DNA of 64,000 bases from Ypsolopha sequella (GCA_934047225.1 OW203991.1:1178001-1242000); one strand, 5' to 3'. Positions 11,211 through 23,391 are shown, counted from the first letter of the stretch. Numbers and translations: made by a program. Notes: generated by a model not told the origin, from the letters alone.

Positions 11211-13511
11211 TAACCAACGATTATTGCGTCCTAGTGCGATGGGTGGTGAGCCCTATTGCTGTATTTCGGGCACATTTTTCTCGATATGCTAGTAAGAGCT
11301 TACAACAGCTTAGAAACTTTTTAACAAAATCTCACAAATTTAACCAAACATAATGATTATTTTGTAAACTTTTCCATCGAATTTTAGACTGTCTGTTTTT
11401 ATATTTTTGAAGCAAACTTTATATCACTGCAGCGCTTTGAGTTTAAAATTAACTGTATCACAAGGATATCGGAGCATAAACGGGAGCCAAATTCACAAAT
11501 TCGTATCGAATATCATTCACAAATTCGTACCGAATATCTTTGTTTCGTTTGAGGATTAAATTCAAGCCTTAAAACCATTTTCATATTAGACTCATCCCGA
11601 ATTGGAATCTGCTTTGTTTGAATTTTTTAAGGGTATTTGTAAATTTGTAAATTGGTTTTAAATTTGGATTTGAATACAATGAAGTACGTTTTAACAAAAA
11701 GTAAAAATTTTACTTGCTTTTTTATTCAGAAATCGTGTGGCACCCAGGGTGCTTGATCTAAACTAATTTTGCGAGTAGAATTATTTAACATATTTGTCTC
11801 AATAACATGATATTTCGCTCAATTACTAACAAACTGCTGACCACCTACCTCTGTGACAGTCTGTGGTCGAGTAAATTGATAGTTCGAATGGTAGGGGCGC
11901 TTTTATGCTCGGTCTTAGGTCTAAGGTGGTCTAAGGTGGAACAATTGAGCTGATTTTGGTACAGGAAGTTTAAAAGGAATTTGTCAGAGGAAATTGTGTA
12001 ATGTCGCATATCTCTTCCTGCTCTTAATACATAGATTACACTCATTACCTGTATGCTTCAACATAAACATTAATGTATAAATTTGTTCTTACCAGTGCAA
12101 AGGATATCTCTGTTATTATGTTTAAAAGAAGCAAATGACGTCACTTGCTATGAAAATATAAAAAGTTATTGACAGCATAAAAACAAAATTGCTTGAAATT
12201 AAGATCACTAAATGGTAAATATTAAAATAAAGTTAAATTTTCCTGGTGATCGTGGTGAACTGCCGATTGCGTATATTTTAGCCACCAGAAAATTCTGGGA
12301 AAAATTTATGTAATAAATTATCAAGGATCACAAATGATCAAATATTTAATATCCTCACCTGGAGAAAAAAATTTCTTTAACTAACAAATTTGTTTCGATA
12401 CTTAATTCGCTCCGTAAAATGATTTTCACACAAAAATATCTCATTGTCCTCAAACGCAACTTTTTACTTTATTTTTATGCTAGTTTGAACATGGTGATTA
12501 GTCGCTCTTTTACCGGCATTTTACCTATCACATTGCATTTCACCTCTGACAGGAGATACAAGTATATATCATACACTTGTTTTTACTAACAGCAACAAGA
12601 AAATTTCAAAAATAGGGCTCTTTGTTTAACAGCGAATGTCAAACTAAACTAGCTAGAGATTCAAAACATTTGAAATTCAACTGAGAATTTTTCCTCCTAT
12701 CTCTTGAAAGTGGCCTTTCAGCTCTGAATGCTGGAAATAGCTCAAGGATAAATACTCACAGGGATAACGAGCCTTGAATTCTATTGAAAAGGTTCTTGAA
12801 AGAAGAAGCTGGAGGTAGATTGACTTAAGAAATTCCAAATATAAATATGTATATGTAAAGGATTGCAAGGGTCTCGTATAAAAATGGAATTTTCAATCCC
12901 TTCTTTGAGGGTGTCTACGTCCTACAGTTCAAAATGCATGTTAGCTGTCGTTGATAGATCAGTCAGTTAGAGTTATTGTTTTGGTTTAGATGTATGTTAG
13001 TAAAACTTACACCGTTACATCAAAAAATTCAAATCTTTGAATTTTAGTTAAAAATCAAATAAAGTATTATTTAATAAGTACATTACAACTGTGACTGAAC
13101 GAATGAGCTTGTCTCTTACTCGAAAATGTTTACAAAAATTAATTGTGTTTAAAAATCTAAAAAAAGGAATCAAATAATTTTTTCGATATCTAAAAAAATT
13201 ACGAAGTTATGGGCAATCAGAGTGAGCTTTACGGCATGTCTTGTGACGACATCTGACACCATTTCATACTTTAAGTGATAAATATCGCTATCGATAACTT
13301 CGTTAATAATACAAATTTTTTAAAAAAATCAAAGGATTTGTGATTATTTATTTATGAGGAAAAACAACAGAAGTAAACTACAGAGATCACTAGAGATATA
13401 AAACAAAACAAATGTTGACAAGTTGACAATATACTCTTAATAACATTTTTCACAAAGAGATAATTTTAATGACAAATTTTGGTGACGTTATTGATAAGAT
13501 TTTACCTAAAC

Positions 13512-13546
13512 TTCCACTATTTTAGTGGAAATATAAAATAGTGGAA
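13512..13546. repeat. 13-bp perfect hairpin
   Basis: TTCCACTATTTTA pairs exactly with TAAAATAGTGGAA across a 9-base loop. Confidence 0.8.
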
Positions 13547-14263
13547 CTCGTACAAGAAGACTTTTTTTAGTGTTAGAATGAAGTTCCATCAAGGAGTCAC
13601 ACCTTACAGTATAAATTAATTTGACTAAGTTTATAATTATATTATATCATACATTCTTTCGAAATGGGTACTAAATAGGTCGAAAAATAAGAAAATTAAT
13701 GCATCAATATACATACAAATACAATTCCTATTACAAACTACACTTACACACATACACATACATTGACAAACATGTAGATATTATATGTATCCTTTACTCA
13801 TATGTAATAGTATTACAGTTAGATATGATTTTATATTTTATTATATTATTTTACTTGTTTTCAGAGTCATCAAGGAACTGTCTAACTTGTCTTTTAAATA
13901 TAATATGTCAGCTGAGAGGAGCTTGTTATTGTATGACTCGCAGGTCCGCCTGAAAGTGGCTCGAAGACCGGCGTTTTTCCGCGTCCTGGGTAGAAAGAAT
14001 AGAGCCCGGGATCGTGAAGACCGCACAGGTGCTATAAACTTAATATAGAGAGTCATCGCGTCCAGTAAGGTTCATTTATCGCTTAGGCGTTGTAACTTAT
14101 AGATCTGAAAGAGATCCGAGTAATATCCTCGAGATCGCGTCAGTCTAAAGTGAAGTGCTTTTACAAATGTATACTGCATAAAATCATAGACTAAGTAGGT
14201 ATTAGTCTATGGTAAGATGGATTCTATACGATAGATGCAAAGTCGAGCCATGTACTAAATAAT

Positions 14264-14475
14264 GGCTATTTCGTGCGCAACCTTCCTGCGGGGTACATAC
14301 GTTGGCGGGGGCGAGGTAGCTTTGACTGCGTGACTACGACTGCGCGCTTCCCTTCCCCGCTACACCACCCGCCCCCGGCTAACATCCTCGTACCTCGTCT
14401 CCGCCAACGTCTGTACCCCGCAGGAAGGCCGCGCACGAAATCAAGGAATATAATACTCTCTCCCACGAAATAGCC
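14264..14475. mobile_element. GC-rich fold-back element
   Basis: Arms of 41 bp at 14268-14308 and 14401-14441 are inverse copies with about two mismatches; they share CTTCCTGCGGGGTAC and CGCCAACGT. A third inverse copy of GGCTATTTCGTG lies just outside at 14463-14474. The interior is strongly GC-rich. The phrase GTCTATGGT appears on both flanks (14206 and 14486), perhaps marking the insertion edges. Probable non-autonomous DNA element. Confidence 0.75.
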
Positions 14476-15351
14476 GGACTTATAGTCTATGGTCGAGCTG
14501 TGAACGTATGAGCGATTGATACAAAGTTATATAATTCGATGCGTGTTTAAAAGGTTTTGTTATTCTTAATACAAATCTAAGTAGTTGACAAGCTTTGCTA
14601 ATCACAAATTAATCAGTTACTATAATAAACAATATAAGTACTGATATTTCACTACAGGTGACGCGTCAATCGTTGGACAACCAATTTATTCGGATAATCG
14701 AACAATACTGTTATTTGCCAATTTGCCAATAAAAACATATTTAAAAAAATATGTAAATACCCTTTGATGTTAGCTGGAAGAAATTGCTTTAAGTGACAAG
14801 TTCGCTGTTGTGCAAATTTAGGTTTTCGAAGCTCTACTTTTATTTTTAATGTATATTATGTACAATAACGTGTCAATTCATAAATTCATTCTTATGGCAG
14901 TATAAGTCAAAGTTAGACATTCAGTACAGACTCCTAGGAGCGAGCACGTGTGAGCGAGGGCCAGCAATTCGGTTAACCGGTTTTTAGGATAATAGACGCT
15001 CTACTGCATCTTTTTTAAGGAAACCTATAGACCATCTTTCGTATGCTTCGGTGGTATTTGGTTACACTTTAAAATTGTGTGATTTTGGAAACTAAAGCTG
15101 GTGATGGTATTCGTCTTTTACTCTAAATCCAACCCTAAAGTTACGGAAAGGTCGGGTGTTCCATAAAAAAATTATTGTTCGACAATAAATATATGTAACA
15201 GCATACCCACCTGATGGAAAGCGTCGATGACACCAAAGATGAAGGGTGTTCACCCAGAAAGTGAGAGACTCAAAGCAGGTGAGGCCTTAATCAGTCTGTC
15301 CAGGGACTTTCGGAAGTCAGTGACGGACGATGACTGATACTACGCACCTGT
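14476..15351. other. unannotated stretch
   Basis: No gene seen. The phrase CATACCCACCTGATGGAAAG near 15203 resembles wording common in moth LINE relics, but too little remains to assign. Confidence 0.45.
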
Positions 15352-16758
15352 TTGTTATACCCTCCCATTACGGTTTGTTATACCTTCCCATTATGGTTCG
15401 TTATACCCTCCCATTATGGTTCGTTATACCCTCCCATTACGGTTTGGTATACCCTCCCATTACGGTTTGTTATACCTTCCCATTATGGTTCGTTATACCC
15501 TCCCATTATGGTTCGTTATACCCTCCCATTACGGTTTGGTATACCCTCCCATTACGGTTTGGTATACCCTCCCATTACGGTTTGTTATAACCTCCCATTA
15601 TGGTTCGTTATACCCTCCCATTATGGTTCGTTATACCCTCCCATTACGGTTTGGTATACCCTCCCATTACGGTTTGGTATACCCTCCCATTAGGGTTTGT
15701 TATAACCTCCCATTATGGTTCGTTATACCCTCCCATTACGGTTTGTAATACGCTCCCATTACGGTTTGGTATACCCTCCCATTACGGTTTGTTATACCCT
15801 CCCATTACGGTTTCTTATACCCTCCCATTATGGTTCGTTATACCCTCCCATTACGGTTTGTAATACGCTCCCATTACAGTTTGGTATACCCTCCCATTAC
15901 GGTTTGTTATGACCTCCCATTATGGTTCGTTATACCCTCCCATTACGGTTTGTAATACGCTCCCATTAAGGTTTGGTATACCCTCCCATTACGGTTTGTT
16001 ATAACCTCCCATTATGGTTCGTTATACCCTTCCATTACGGTTTGTAATACGCTCCCATTACGGTTTGGTATACCCTCCCATTACGGTTTGTTATACCCTC
16101 CCATTAGGTTCGTTGTACCCTTCCATGTACATATTCTTCATCTTGTACCCATTTGTGATAATAAATAAATTTGAATTTGAATTTGAATTCCAATACGGTT
16201 TGTTATAACCTCCCATTATGGTTCGTTATACCCTCCCATTACGGTTTGTAATACGCTCCCATAATGGTTTGTTATACCCTCCCAATATGGTTCGTTATAC
16301 CCTCCCATTACGGTTTGTAATACGCTCCCATTACGGTTTGTTATACCCTCCCATTATGGTTCGTTATACCCTCCCATTACGGTTTGTAATACGCTCCCAT
16401 TACAGTTTGGTATACCCTCCCATTACGGTTTCTTATACCCTCCCATTATGGTTCGTTATACCCTCCCATTACGGTTTGTAATACGCTCCCATTACGGTTT
16501 GGTATACCCTCCCATTACGGTTTGGTATACCCTCCCATTACGGTTTGTTATACCCTCCCATTACGGTTTCTTATACCATCCCATTATGGTTCGTTATACC
16601 CTCCCATTACGGTTTGTAATACGCTCCCATTACGGTTTGGTATACCCTCCCATTATGGTTCGTTATACCCTCCCATTACGGTTTGTAATACGCTCCCATT
16701 ACGGTTTGGTATACCCTCCCATTACGGTTTGTTATAACCTCCCATTATGGTTTGTTAT
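15352..16758. repeat. 23-bp minisatellite, about 58 copies, with higher-order pattern
   Basis: Units of 23 bp built on CCCATTACGGTTTG. Four main variants (Q: ATGGTTCGTTATACC; T: GTAATACGC; R: GGTATACC; S: GTTATAACC) are ordered: left of about 15720 as Q-Q-R-R-S or Q-Q-R-P, to the right mostly as Q-T-R-S (a 92-bp unit). The overlapping reading frames in this region come from the 69-bp (three-unit) frame closure and are not genes. Confidence 0.95.
16126..16187 (+). mobile_element. 62-bp LINE/SINE 3'-tail insertion in the 23-bp array
   Basis: The regular array is interrupted by TGTACATATTCTTCATC followed by AATAAATAAATTTGAATTTG, a typical LINE 3' end with a short repeat tail. TTCCA lies directly before (16121-16125) and after (16188-16192) and looks like a 5-bp target duplication. 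Confidence 0.7.
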
Positions 16759-18343
16759 GCCGAAAAACGACGAGTCACTTGGCGGCATGCGGTTTTGACA
16801 TGAGCGTGGTGACAAGTTACTGCTAAATTCTGCCACCAGTCGAAGTGAAAGGATTGGTCAGTTAGCTGAGTCTTGGTCTACCTGTCCAGGGTGAAACAGA
16901 AGGATTTAGAGAGATTCAGGAAAACCCTTTTCATGCATCCCGTGGAAATGTAGCAATTTCAAATGATCAGCGCTTCTCACACTTCCCTGGTTATTTCATG
17001 TTATTTATGGTTCAAATAATCTTACCAATATTCGAAATACCCCTCAGCAAGTGCAACATTCTATTTACGTCTAAACCTCTATCAGCTAGCTCGCGTTAAG
17101 GACTCACTATCTTTCCCTATTGCTCCCTCGCAACGTGGTATATAAAGGCAGTGCAAGCAGAGTAGATATGGGTACGTTGTAAATATGGCGCATGCTGTGA
17201 TTACTAGAGCTTTGTTACAAAGATCTGGGAAACATTTTTAATTACCAGTTACCTGTTTCACACACGCCTGTTTTCTAAAGATACGCTCGAATGAGCACAT
17301 AAATCGGGGACCGTGATAGTTAGATCCCTCGGTAAATCTAAAACCAACCCGTAAGTTCAAGCAAGAAGATCTTATCAGGGGTCAGGGTATGATGGTCAGA
17401 GAATAAACAAGCTTACCAGGGTCCCTTTGAACTGGAGATCCTGTGAGTACCGGTTTAACCTAGTTAGTATAAAAGTAGAGTGGTAAAATATGTAGTAAAA
17501 CAAGGGTAAATATTTTGGTTTTGTTGCAATTTGGTTCCTTATCAATTAAATTCGCTAAATAAAATATAGCAGGAAAGATCACGGCTCCAATCTACCTATA
17601 TTTAAAGGATAAAATGAGTTTAGACATAAAAAAAAGCTAGACGTAAAGATTATTTTTTAAAAGGAGCAAGTAGTGTAGGTTTAATTTTTGGTCGTCCCAT
17701 GAACTTATATCTATCGTTGGCACATCGTTAAATTGGGCATATCACGATCTGCATATCATATTTTTGTTAAAACTTGAAGGGTCGCCTAGTCCCCAAATTT
17801 ATTCAAATGTATTTAGTTATTTATTTACATAAAAGAACAGCTTTACAGAAATCTATTACGCCATACATTTCAATAATAAATATTAAATTATCATTTAATT
17901 GTTATGTAAAACCAACACTGTCCCTTGCTCTGTGGGGAAACCTCCAACTAATCCTGGGCTCCGTCGTGGTTGTAAAAACCGCCAACCTATGTCCACGTCA
18001 CAGCTCTGCAGGGGGCGATACTGTCGATGGCAGCGTCACTGTTTCCTATCAGTAAATTGATTTTCCGGTGGACTACAGTATGGGTAACATTGAGGGTAGC
18101 AAATAAAATTTCCAAAATTTTTCCTTGCGCAAAAACTCAGAGAGGCTAAGTGGGGCATACTTTTTACTAGATATTTTAATATCTGAAAACCGCAAATAGA
18201 ACCCAATTTTGACTTTTGGTAAAAGCTTTTCGATTTCATACTTGACGATCTGCCCACGACATATCGATTGCATTGTTACAGGTTACAATATACATATTGT
18301 GACTGATGCCGGACCCAGGATAGGGCACGAAATATATCTCATA
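16759..18343. other. unannotated stretch
   Basis: TATATAAAGG at 17139-17148 could be a TATA box, but no gene follows that I can recognise. Nothing else is supported. Confidence 0.45.
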
Positions 18344-19424
18344 CTAGCTTTTGCCCGCGGCTTCGCCCGCGTTGATTAAGTTTTTGTATAGTCGTATCGA
18401 AACTGTAAATATTTTTAGTTTTAGTAGTTGACCTGACTTTGATTTAGAGTATTTAAAGTGTTTTTGGTTCTCATCATCTTTAATTTGATCCCTATGTAAA
18501 GTTTTTTTGGCGAGGCCGAAGACCAAGACACGTTTCCGTCTTTGCCGAGGCCGAAGCCCGAGCCGTTTTGCAAATCAACACTATTTTTTGTTCTCTGAAT
18601 TAATCCTCTGCTAATGTGTAACGGCTGTCTTTAATAACTGATTTAATCCCCTAGTATAGCATCTTTGGCGAGGCTAAAAGCCGAGCCGCATTTCCAGTTG
18701 ACACTATCTTTTGTTTTCTAATTAATTTTAATCATCTGCTTAAGTATCATTGGAAGTCTTTGGCGAAGAAGAAGGCCGGGCTGCGTTTCCGAAAGACACC
18801 ATTTTTTGTTCTCTGAATTAATCCTCTGCTAAAAGGTCTTTGGCGAGACCGAAAGCCATGCCGCGTTTCCAAACGAAAATTTTTTTTTGGTTACTGATTT
18901 GATATAAAGTAGCGTATGTCTTATTTCAGGTCTAGAACTACATTTAAAGCAGTTTCAGTTCTATCAGCTCGGGAGGTACGGTGTGAAGATGTGTATCACT
19001 TTTCTATAGGAACTTGACACCCAATTGCCTCTGAACTGATTAATGGGATAAAAAGTGGTCTACTATGTCCTATTCCAGGTCTAGAACTACATTTTTGCAA
19101 AGTTGAGCCTAATCGGTTTAGTAGGTATGGCGTGAAGGAGTAACAGTACATATTTATATATATTTATATATAAATTTATATATTTATATATACAGTACAT
19201 CACTTTTCTATAGGAACTTGACAACCCATTGCCATCCTATGGGAACTAATTTATCGGATATAAAATAGCTTTTGTCCTATTCCAGGTTTAGAACAACATT
19301 TGTGCAATGTTTCAACTCAATCGGTTCATCAGTTACGGCATGAAAGAGTAACAAACATACCAACTTTATACAACTTTAACAACTTTATATCCATCCCAAC
19401 TTTCACATTTATAATATTAGTTGA
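18344..19424 (-). mobile_element. Helitron-like element, non-autonomous
   Basis: Read on the minus strand it ends with a CGCGG-GCGAAG-CCGCG hairpin, then GGCAAAAG, then CTAG followed by T (CTAG at 18344-18347), the classic Helitron 3' end. The opposite end is TCAACTAATATTATAAATG, matching the TC-start of a moth Helitron family as I remember it. No RepHel protein is present. The interior carries five diverged copies of TTTGGCGAGGCCGAAG and three copies of TATTCCAGGTCTAGAACTAC. The start base context (T rather than A before TC) is not ideal, so the 5' end is less sure than the 3' end. Confidence 0.7.
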
Positions 19425-19636
19425 ATGTACCTTACATGAGAAGAGTGCATCCGCAAGACGAAAGAACATGAACTCATCCCTTAAATTTTTATGGACATCA
19501 AAACACTCATTTTCTATTCCTTTTATTGGATTTAGAAAGTACTTACGAAAGTAAACACATTCCTAATACTTGCAATATTTGTGAGATACATACATTAGGT
19601 CACTTCTAATTATATAGCCAAAAATGCATACTCAAG
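19425..19636. other. sequence between Helitron-like block and fold-back element
   Basis: No recognisable feature; it may be the decayed continuation of the Helitron-rich block. Confidence 0.4.
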
Positions 19637-19805
19637 ACTCGGTAAGCGGTCAGTGACCCTTTTTAAGAAAAAACACAATAAAAACAATAGGTTTCCTATA
19701 CTAATTGACTGGGATTTATTCTTAAATTAGTATAGGGCATACATTTTATTTTGTGTTTTCCGCTAAAAGGGTCATTGCACCTTGGTCTTGACCACTTACC
19801 GAGTC
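19637..19805. mobile_element. fold-back MITE candidate within the Helitron block
   Basis: GACTCGGTAAGCGGTCA at the left and its near-inverse TGACCACTTACCGAGTC at the right bound 169 bp. Pairing continues inward: ACCCTTTTT with AAAAGGGT, AACACAAT with TTGTGTT, and CCTATACTAATT with AATTAGTATAGG near the centre. Confidence 0.75.
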
Positions 19806-21058
19806 TCCCGTTTATACGGACGGGCAGACGGACAGCCTAAATTACAAATTTAGTCATTTTACTCTGAAATTGAAGGACTTTCCAAAGACAACTTCATCCC
19901 CCTTTTCACCCCTTCGGGGTTGGATTTATCACAAACGCTGAGACACGTATAAAGTAATTTTCAGTTGTCAGTCTAAACACAAAATTTAAAGATCCTAACT
20001 TCGAAACAGACGAACTTTATAATAAAGAACTTTCATACGAACTATCATTTTTTTTACCGTCGTCTAGACCTCGCCGAGCCCTTTTCTTAGAGTACCATGA
20101 ACATGGGTCTAGCATCAACCGTTTGGGAGATATGGGCTTGTAAAGTTTTGACACTTTCGGCAGACAGATCTCGTCGAGACCTTTTCCTAGACACCCATCA
20201 ACATGGGTCTAACTCCAGCCGTTTGGGCGATACAGGCCGTCAAAGTTTTGACATTAAAAAAAAACTTTTTTTGGCATCCCGTGGTCCAACCCCTAGGGAT
20301 GCACTACCTTCCGTTTAAAAGATATTTTGCTTGGATATAGATAGATATAGATAGATAGATAGATAGACAGATAGATAGATTGTGGATATATAGATCGATA
20401 GATATCTCAAAAGGAAAAAATGGAACCCTAATAGGATCACTTGTGTGGCTATCTGTCTGTCCGTCGGTTAAAGCCGATTTGCTCTGGCACACATACTTTC
20501 AAGAATTTTCATGTCCACTATATTAAATTGCAAAATCAATGCCATTTTCATAATAAACGTCCCAACAAACCATAAAAACGACACCCATATTGATATTTAC
20601 ACATTTCAACATTTACACCCTATCGCACCCCAACAGGGGATGATGGTATTTCACGTCCACTACGTTGTATTTTAAAATCGTAGTCGTTTTCGTGATCAGC
20701 GACCCGATAAACCATACAAACGATACCCATGTTGATTTTCAGAATTTGTTACCCCATTTCCCCCTTTTAGGGGTTGAATTTTGAAAAAACCTGAAACACG
20801 TATTTACTCATTTATTAATAAGAGTACTCCTGTGAAGTTTCGAATGAAATAGTTTAACTATTCTTGTTTCCCCATACAAACTTTGGACCCCCGTTTCACC
20901 CTCTTAGGGGGTGAATTTTGAAAATCCTTTCTTAGTGCACCCCTAAACCTCAAAAGGAACCTACGTGCCAAATTTGGAATCTCTAGACTCAACGGTTTGG
21001 GCTGTGCGTTGATATGTCAGTCAGTCAGTCAGTCAGGTTCTTCTTTTATATATTTAGA
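19806..21058 (-). mobile_element. second Helitron-like (LEP-type) segment, 5' end recognisable
   Basis: On the minus strand the sequence starts A|TCTAAATATATAAAAG, followed by four to five GACT repeats and TCAACGCACAGCCCAAAC, a start I recognise from a widespread moth Helitron-like family. Internal modules repeat: CACCCTCTTAGGGGGTGAA-type blocks near 19900, 20750 and 20890; AACCATACAAACGATACCCA near 20570 and 20712; and a roughly 115-bp duplication at 20058-20250 (ACATGGGTCTA...CCGTTTGGG). No CTAG end is evident before 19806, so either the 3' end is lost or this and 18344-19424 were one 2.7-kb element. Confidence 0.55.
20337..20404. repeat. (GATA)n microsatellite
   Basis: Imperfect GATA/TAGA repeats with small interruptions, inside the Helitron-like segment. 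Confidence 0.9.
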
Positions 21059-22086
21059 TTAACTTGCATGTTATTTTATTAAGTGTATATACCTATATAT
21101 ACAAATTTTATCCTGAGCAATAATCCTACCGATTCGTATAATAAAATAACGAGGGGTTTATTTTTTTATTTTTACTTGGTCGATTCCCCGGGTGAGACAA
21201 GCGAATTTCAGAATATCTTTGAATGCAGTTTTGTTTCTTTTTAAAAATAATGGAATGTTTCCTTTCGGTAAAATGAGCTAACTAAAGGATTTAAGGTAGT
21301 TCCCCTCCAGGGCCCTTAAATTTTTTCCACCCTGTATAAACTATATTTAAGGTTACCATTATACTGGATACTAGTTTGCATCTGCACACGACTGCACTAA
21401 TTATTTAAAAAAATATACAAATCTCCATTAATTTCCATTGAACTCGCATCAAACCACCATCAGCTAGATACAAAAAGCGGAATTCGTAGATGAATATGCC
21501 TAAAACGTTCGGTTATACATAATGCAACGAGTGCGTTTAACGTTTCCATACATATTTATGTTATCTGTGGTTGGTTCCGTATATTAATATTTATGTATGT
21601 GGGTAAAGTGAGATTTTCGATCGATAGTTGGGTCCGCAGTGCTCTGGGGATGTTTTAAGTAAATTATGGCTATATATTACGTCAGACTCGGGCAGCTACA
21701 TGAAATTATTTAAAATAAATCCTATTTATTCACCGGTACGTTTCAAAGAGATCGATATAATACTAAGTTAGTTAGATTATAGGTAGAGGATAATATTGTT
21801 AAGTAAAAAAAAAATGCAGTAGTGCAGCCAATGATGGGTACCCTACCCGGTGACAGCGATGACTTGAGTAAAATATTTTGTATCTAAATCGGTTTTTATT
21901 TAGTTTAGTTTGTAATATTATATTTATTTTTGAGTAATTTTCTTATTACCATCTGTTTCTAAGAACAAGGCGTGAAATCACATAACGCCCTCGTGAGCGT
22001 TCTATATGCGTTGTACAAGCTAGTATATCAGGCAGAAGCAAAAACAGCAGTGGACAAGTATGATGGAAGAATTCGCCGGTCTAGGT
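21059..22086. other. unannotated stretch
   Basis: No gene seen. Near 22035, CAGCAGTGGACAAGTATGATG resembles in part the 3' end of RTE-type LINEs seen at 58163, a likely tail relic. Confidence 0.45.
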
Positions 22087-22087
22087 A

Positions 22088-22172
22088 GGAACCTCGGTGG
22101 CAAGGCGCAATTGGTAGCGCGCTTGTCTTGATAACAAGAGGTCGCAGGTTCGAATCCTGGCCCGGGGAATTT
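22088..22172 (+). tRNA. tRNA-like sequence, probably pseudo-tRNA or SINE head
   Basis: A D-arm GCGC/GCGC, an anticodon stem CTTGT/ACAAG around loop CTTGATA, a T-arm CAGG-TTCGAAT-CCTG and an acceptor-like CCTCGG/CCGGGG pairing are visible, followed by T6. Four extra bases sit between acceptor and D-arm, and the read anticodon would be TGA without the long variable arm of a serine tRNA. A working tRNA is therefore unlikely. Confidence 0.45.
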
Positions 22173-22554
22173 TTTCATATTCTTGTCTTTGGGTTTGTTT
22201 CTGATTGATATTTCCTAGTTTGTATTGCACTCTAATAATATTTAGAATTTTCTTAATATTTCTCTTTTGTTCGAAATACATTTATTTGATATGAAATTAT
22301 GTTCAGGTATATCCCGGTTCAGAGCTCCTCACATCCAGATTAACTTTTCTATCTGCGTTTCTATACTGCAATGATAAAATATTAATTTATTTTCAGATAT
22401 TTCAAATAAACGTATATCAAGTAGACATTTGAACAGGACTTGGAAACTAGTAATGAAAATAATATAAGATTGACAAACAACGATTAAAATTTTAAAAATT
22501 TAATTAATAAATTTAAATTTAATGTAAATATTTAAAACTTAAAAGTATTATTAT

Positions 22555-22770
22555 TACGGCTATCTCTGTGGTCTAGTGGTTCGAACGTCTCTATCACTAA
22601 TCTAGAGGTCGTGGGTTCAAGTCTCGTGAGGCACATTGTGCTCAGTTTGCGTTCTTCAGAAGGCAGAATGGAAGGGAGGTTAGTTTTACAACAACACAAT
22701 ACATGTGACTTAGACAACACATAAATCTGTGTGACCTAGACAACACATACAGCTGTGTGACATAGACAAA
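22555..22770 (+). mobile_element. tRNA-derived SINE-like sequence
   Basis: Holds an A-box-like TGGTCTAGTGGTTCG (about 22569) and a B-box-like GGTTCAAGTCT (about 22614) at tRNA-like spacing, with a mispaired anticodon arm. It is followed by three diverged copies of a roughly 30-bp unit (GTGTGACnTAGACAACACAT), 22700-22770. Confidence 0.5.
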
Positions 22771-23391
22771 ACTACTTCCTGCTAAATACGAGTTTGGTCA
22801 ATATCACAAACATTAGTTTTAAATTGATTTGGAAATTGCTTATTACATAACAAGAAAATAATACGAATAAAATTAAAACTGTTGCAATAAGGAACTTCCA
22901 CCTGAAAAATAAGTACTTACACAACTTGTCAAAGTTAAGCTGCAAATACGATTTTACGAGTTTCATCCGTCCACCCGAAAAACGTGTAAAAGCCCAAAAC
23001 CCGTGGACCAGTCTCGTGCGTCCATTACCCGGCCGAGTGACTTTCTTTAGTCCTCGAAACCCTTTGAAATCCGAGTATGAATGATTACAGACGCCGCCAT
23101 TAAACTTTGGGACATTCGATATCCGCGACATCAGAATCATTCCGCCGGGTGAAGACAAACCGTCTTTGTGAAACATAATTCGGTTTTGTTTGAAAGCTTC
23201 GGCTCAAGAATTATGGTTACCGTATCTTTGTTTATATCCACGTCAAGGAATGAAGACATTTAATTAAAAATCAGTCAAGTGTGAGTAGGATCCGCAAGCC
23301 CTGGGGGTTCCGTATATAGTTATAGTAGACTGGAATAAGTTATTTTAACAAAAAATACTTAAGTATGGAACTGCAACTTGAAAGGGCCGTA
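22771..23391. other. unannotated stretch
   Basis: An open frame on the minus strand (22772-23176) has no recognisable domain. A relic of the repeat at 985-1283 may lie at 23260-23330 (CAAGTGTGAGTAGGATCC, GGGTTCCGTA). Confidence 0.4.

Larger units (their letters stand above)
10061..14263. other. unannotated 4.2-kb stretch
   Basis: No recognisable gene. It holds the small hairpins listed separately, and a polypyrimidine-AG followed by an open frame near 13863-14046 that could be an exon. That frame has a basic, arginine-rich end (about 13940-14030) but matches no family I know. Confidence 0.45.

Noticed and set aside
13863..14046. Exon with a polypyrimidine-AG acceptor and arginine-rich end
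   Set aside because: Acceptor-like sites are common, the frame matches no family, and no partner exon was found; kept only as a remark.
15330..16798. Set of overlapping 60-116-codon frames as a tyrosine/proline-rich protein family
   Set aside because: They are translations of the 23-bp repeat, which closes in frame every 69 bp; all three plus frames are equally open.
17139..17148. TATATAAAGG as a gene promoter
   Set aside because: No coding region or initiator at the right distance was found downstream.
22555..22640. Functional tRNA gene
   Set aside because: The anticodon arm does not pair with a 7-base loop; better explained as a SINE head.
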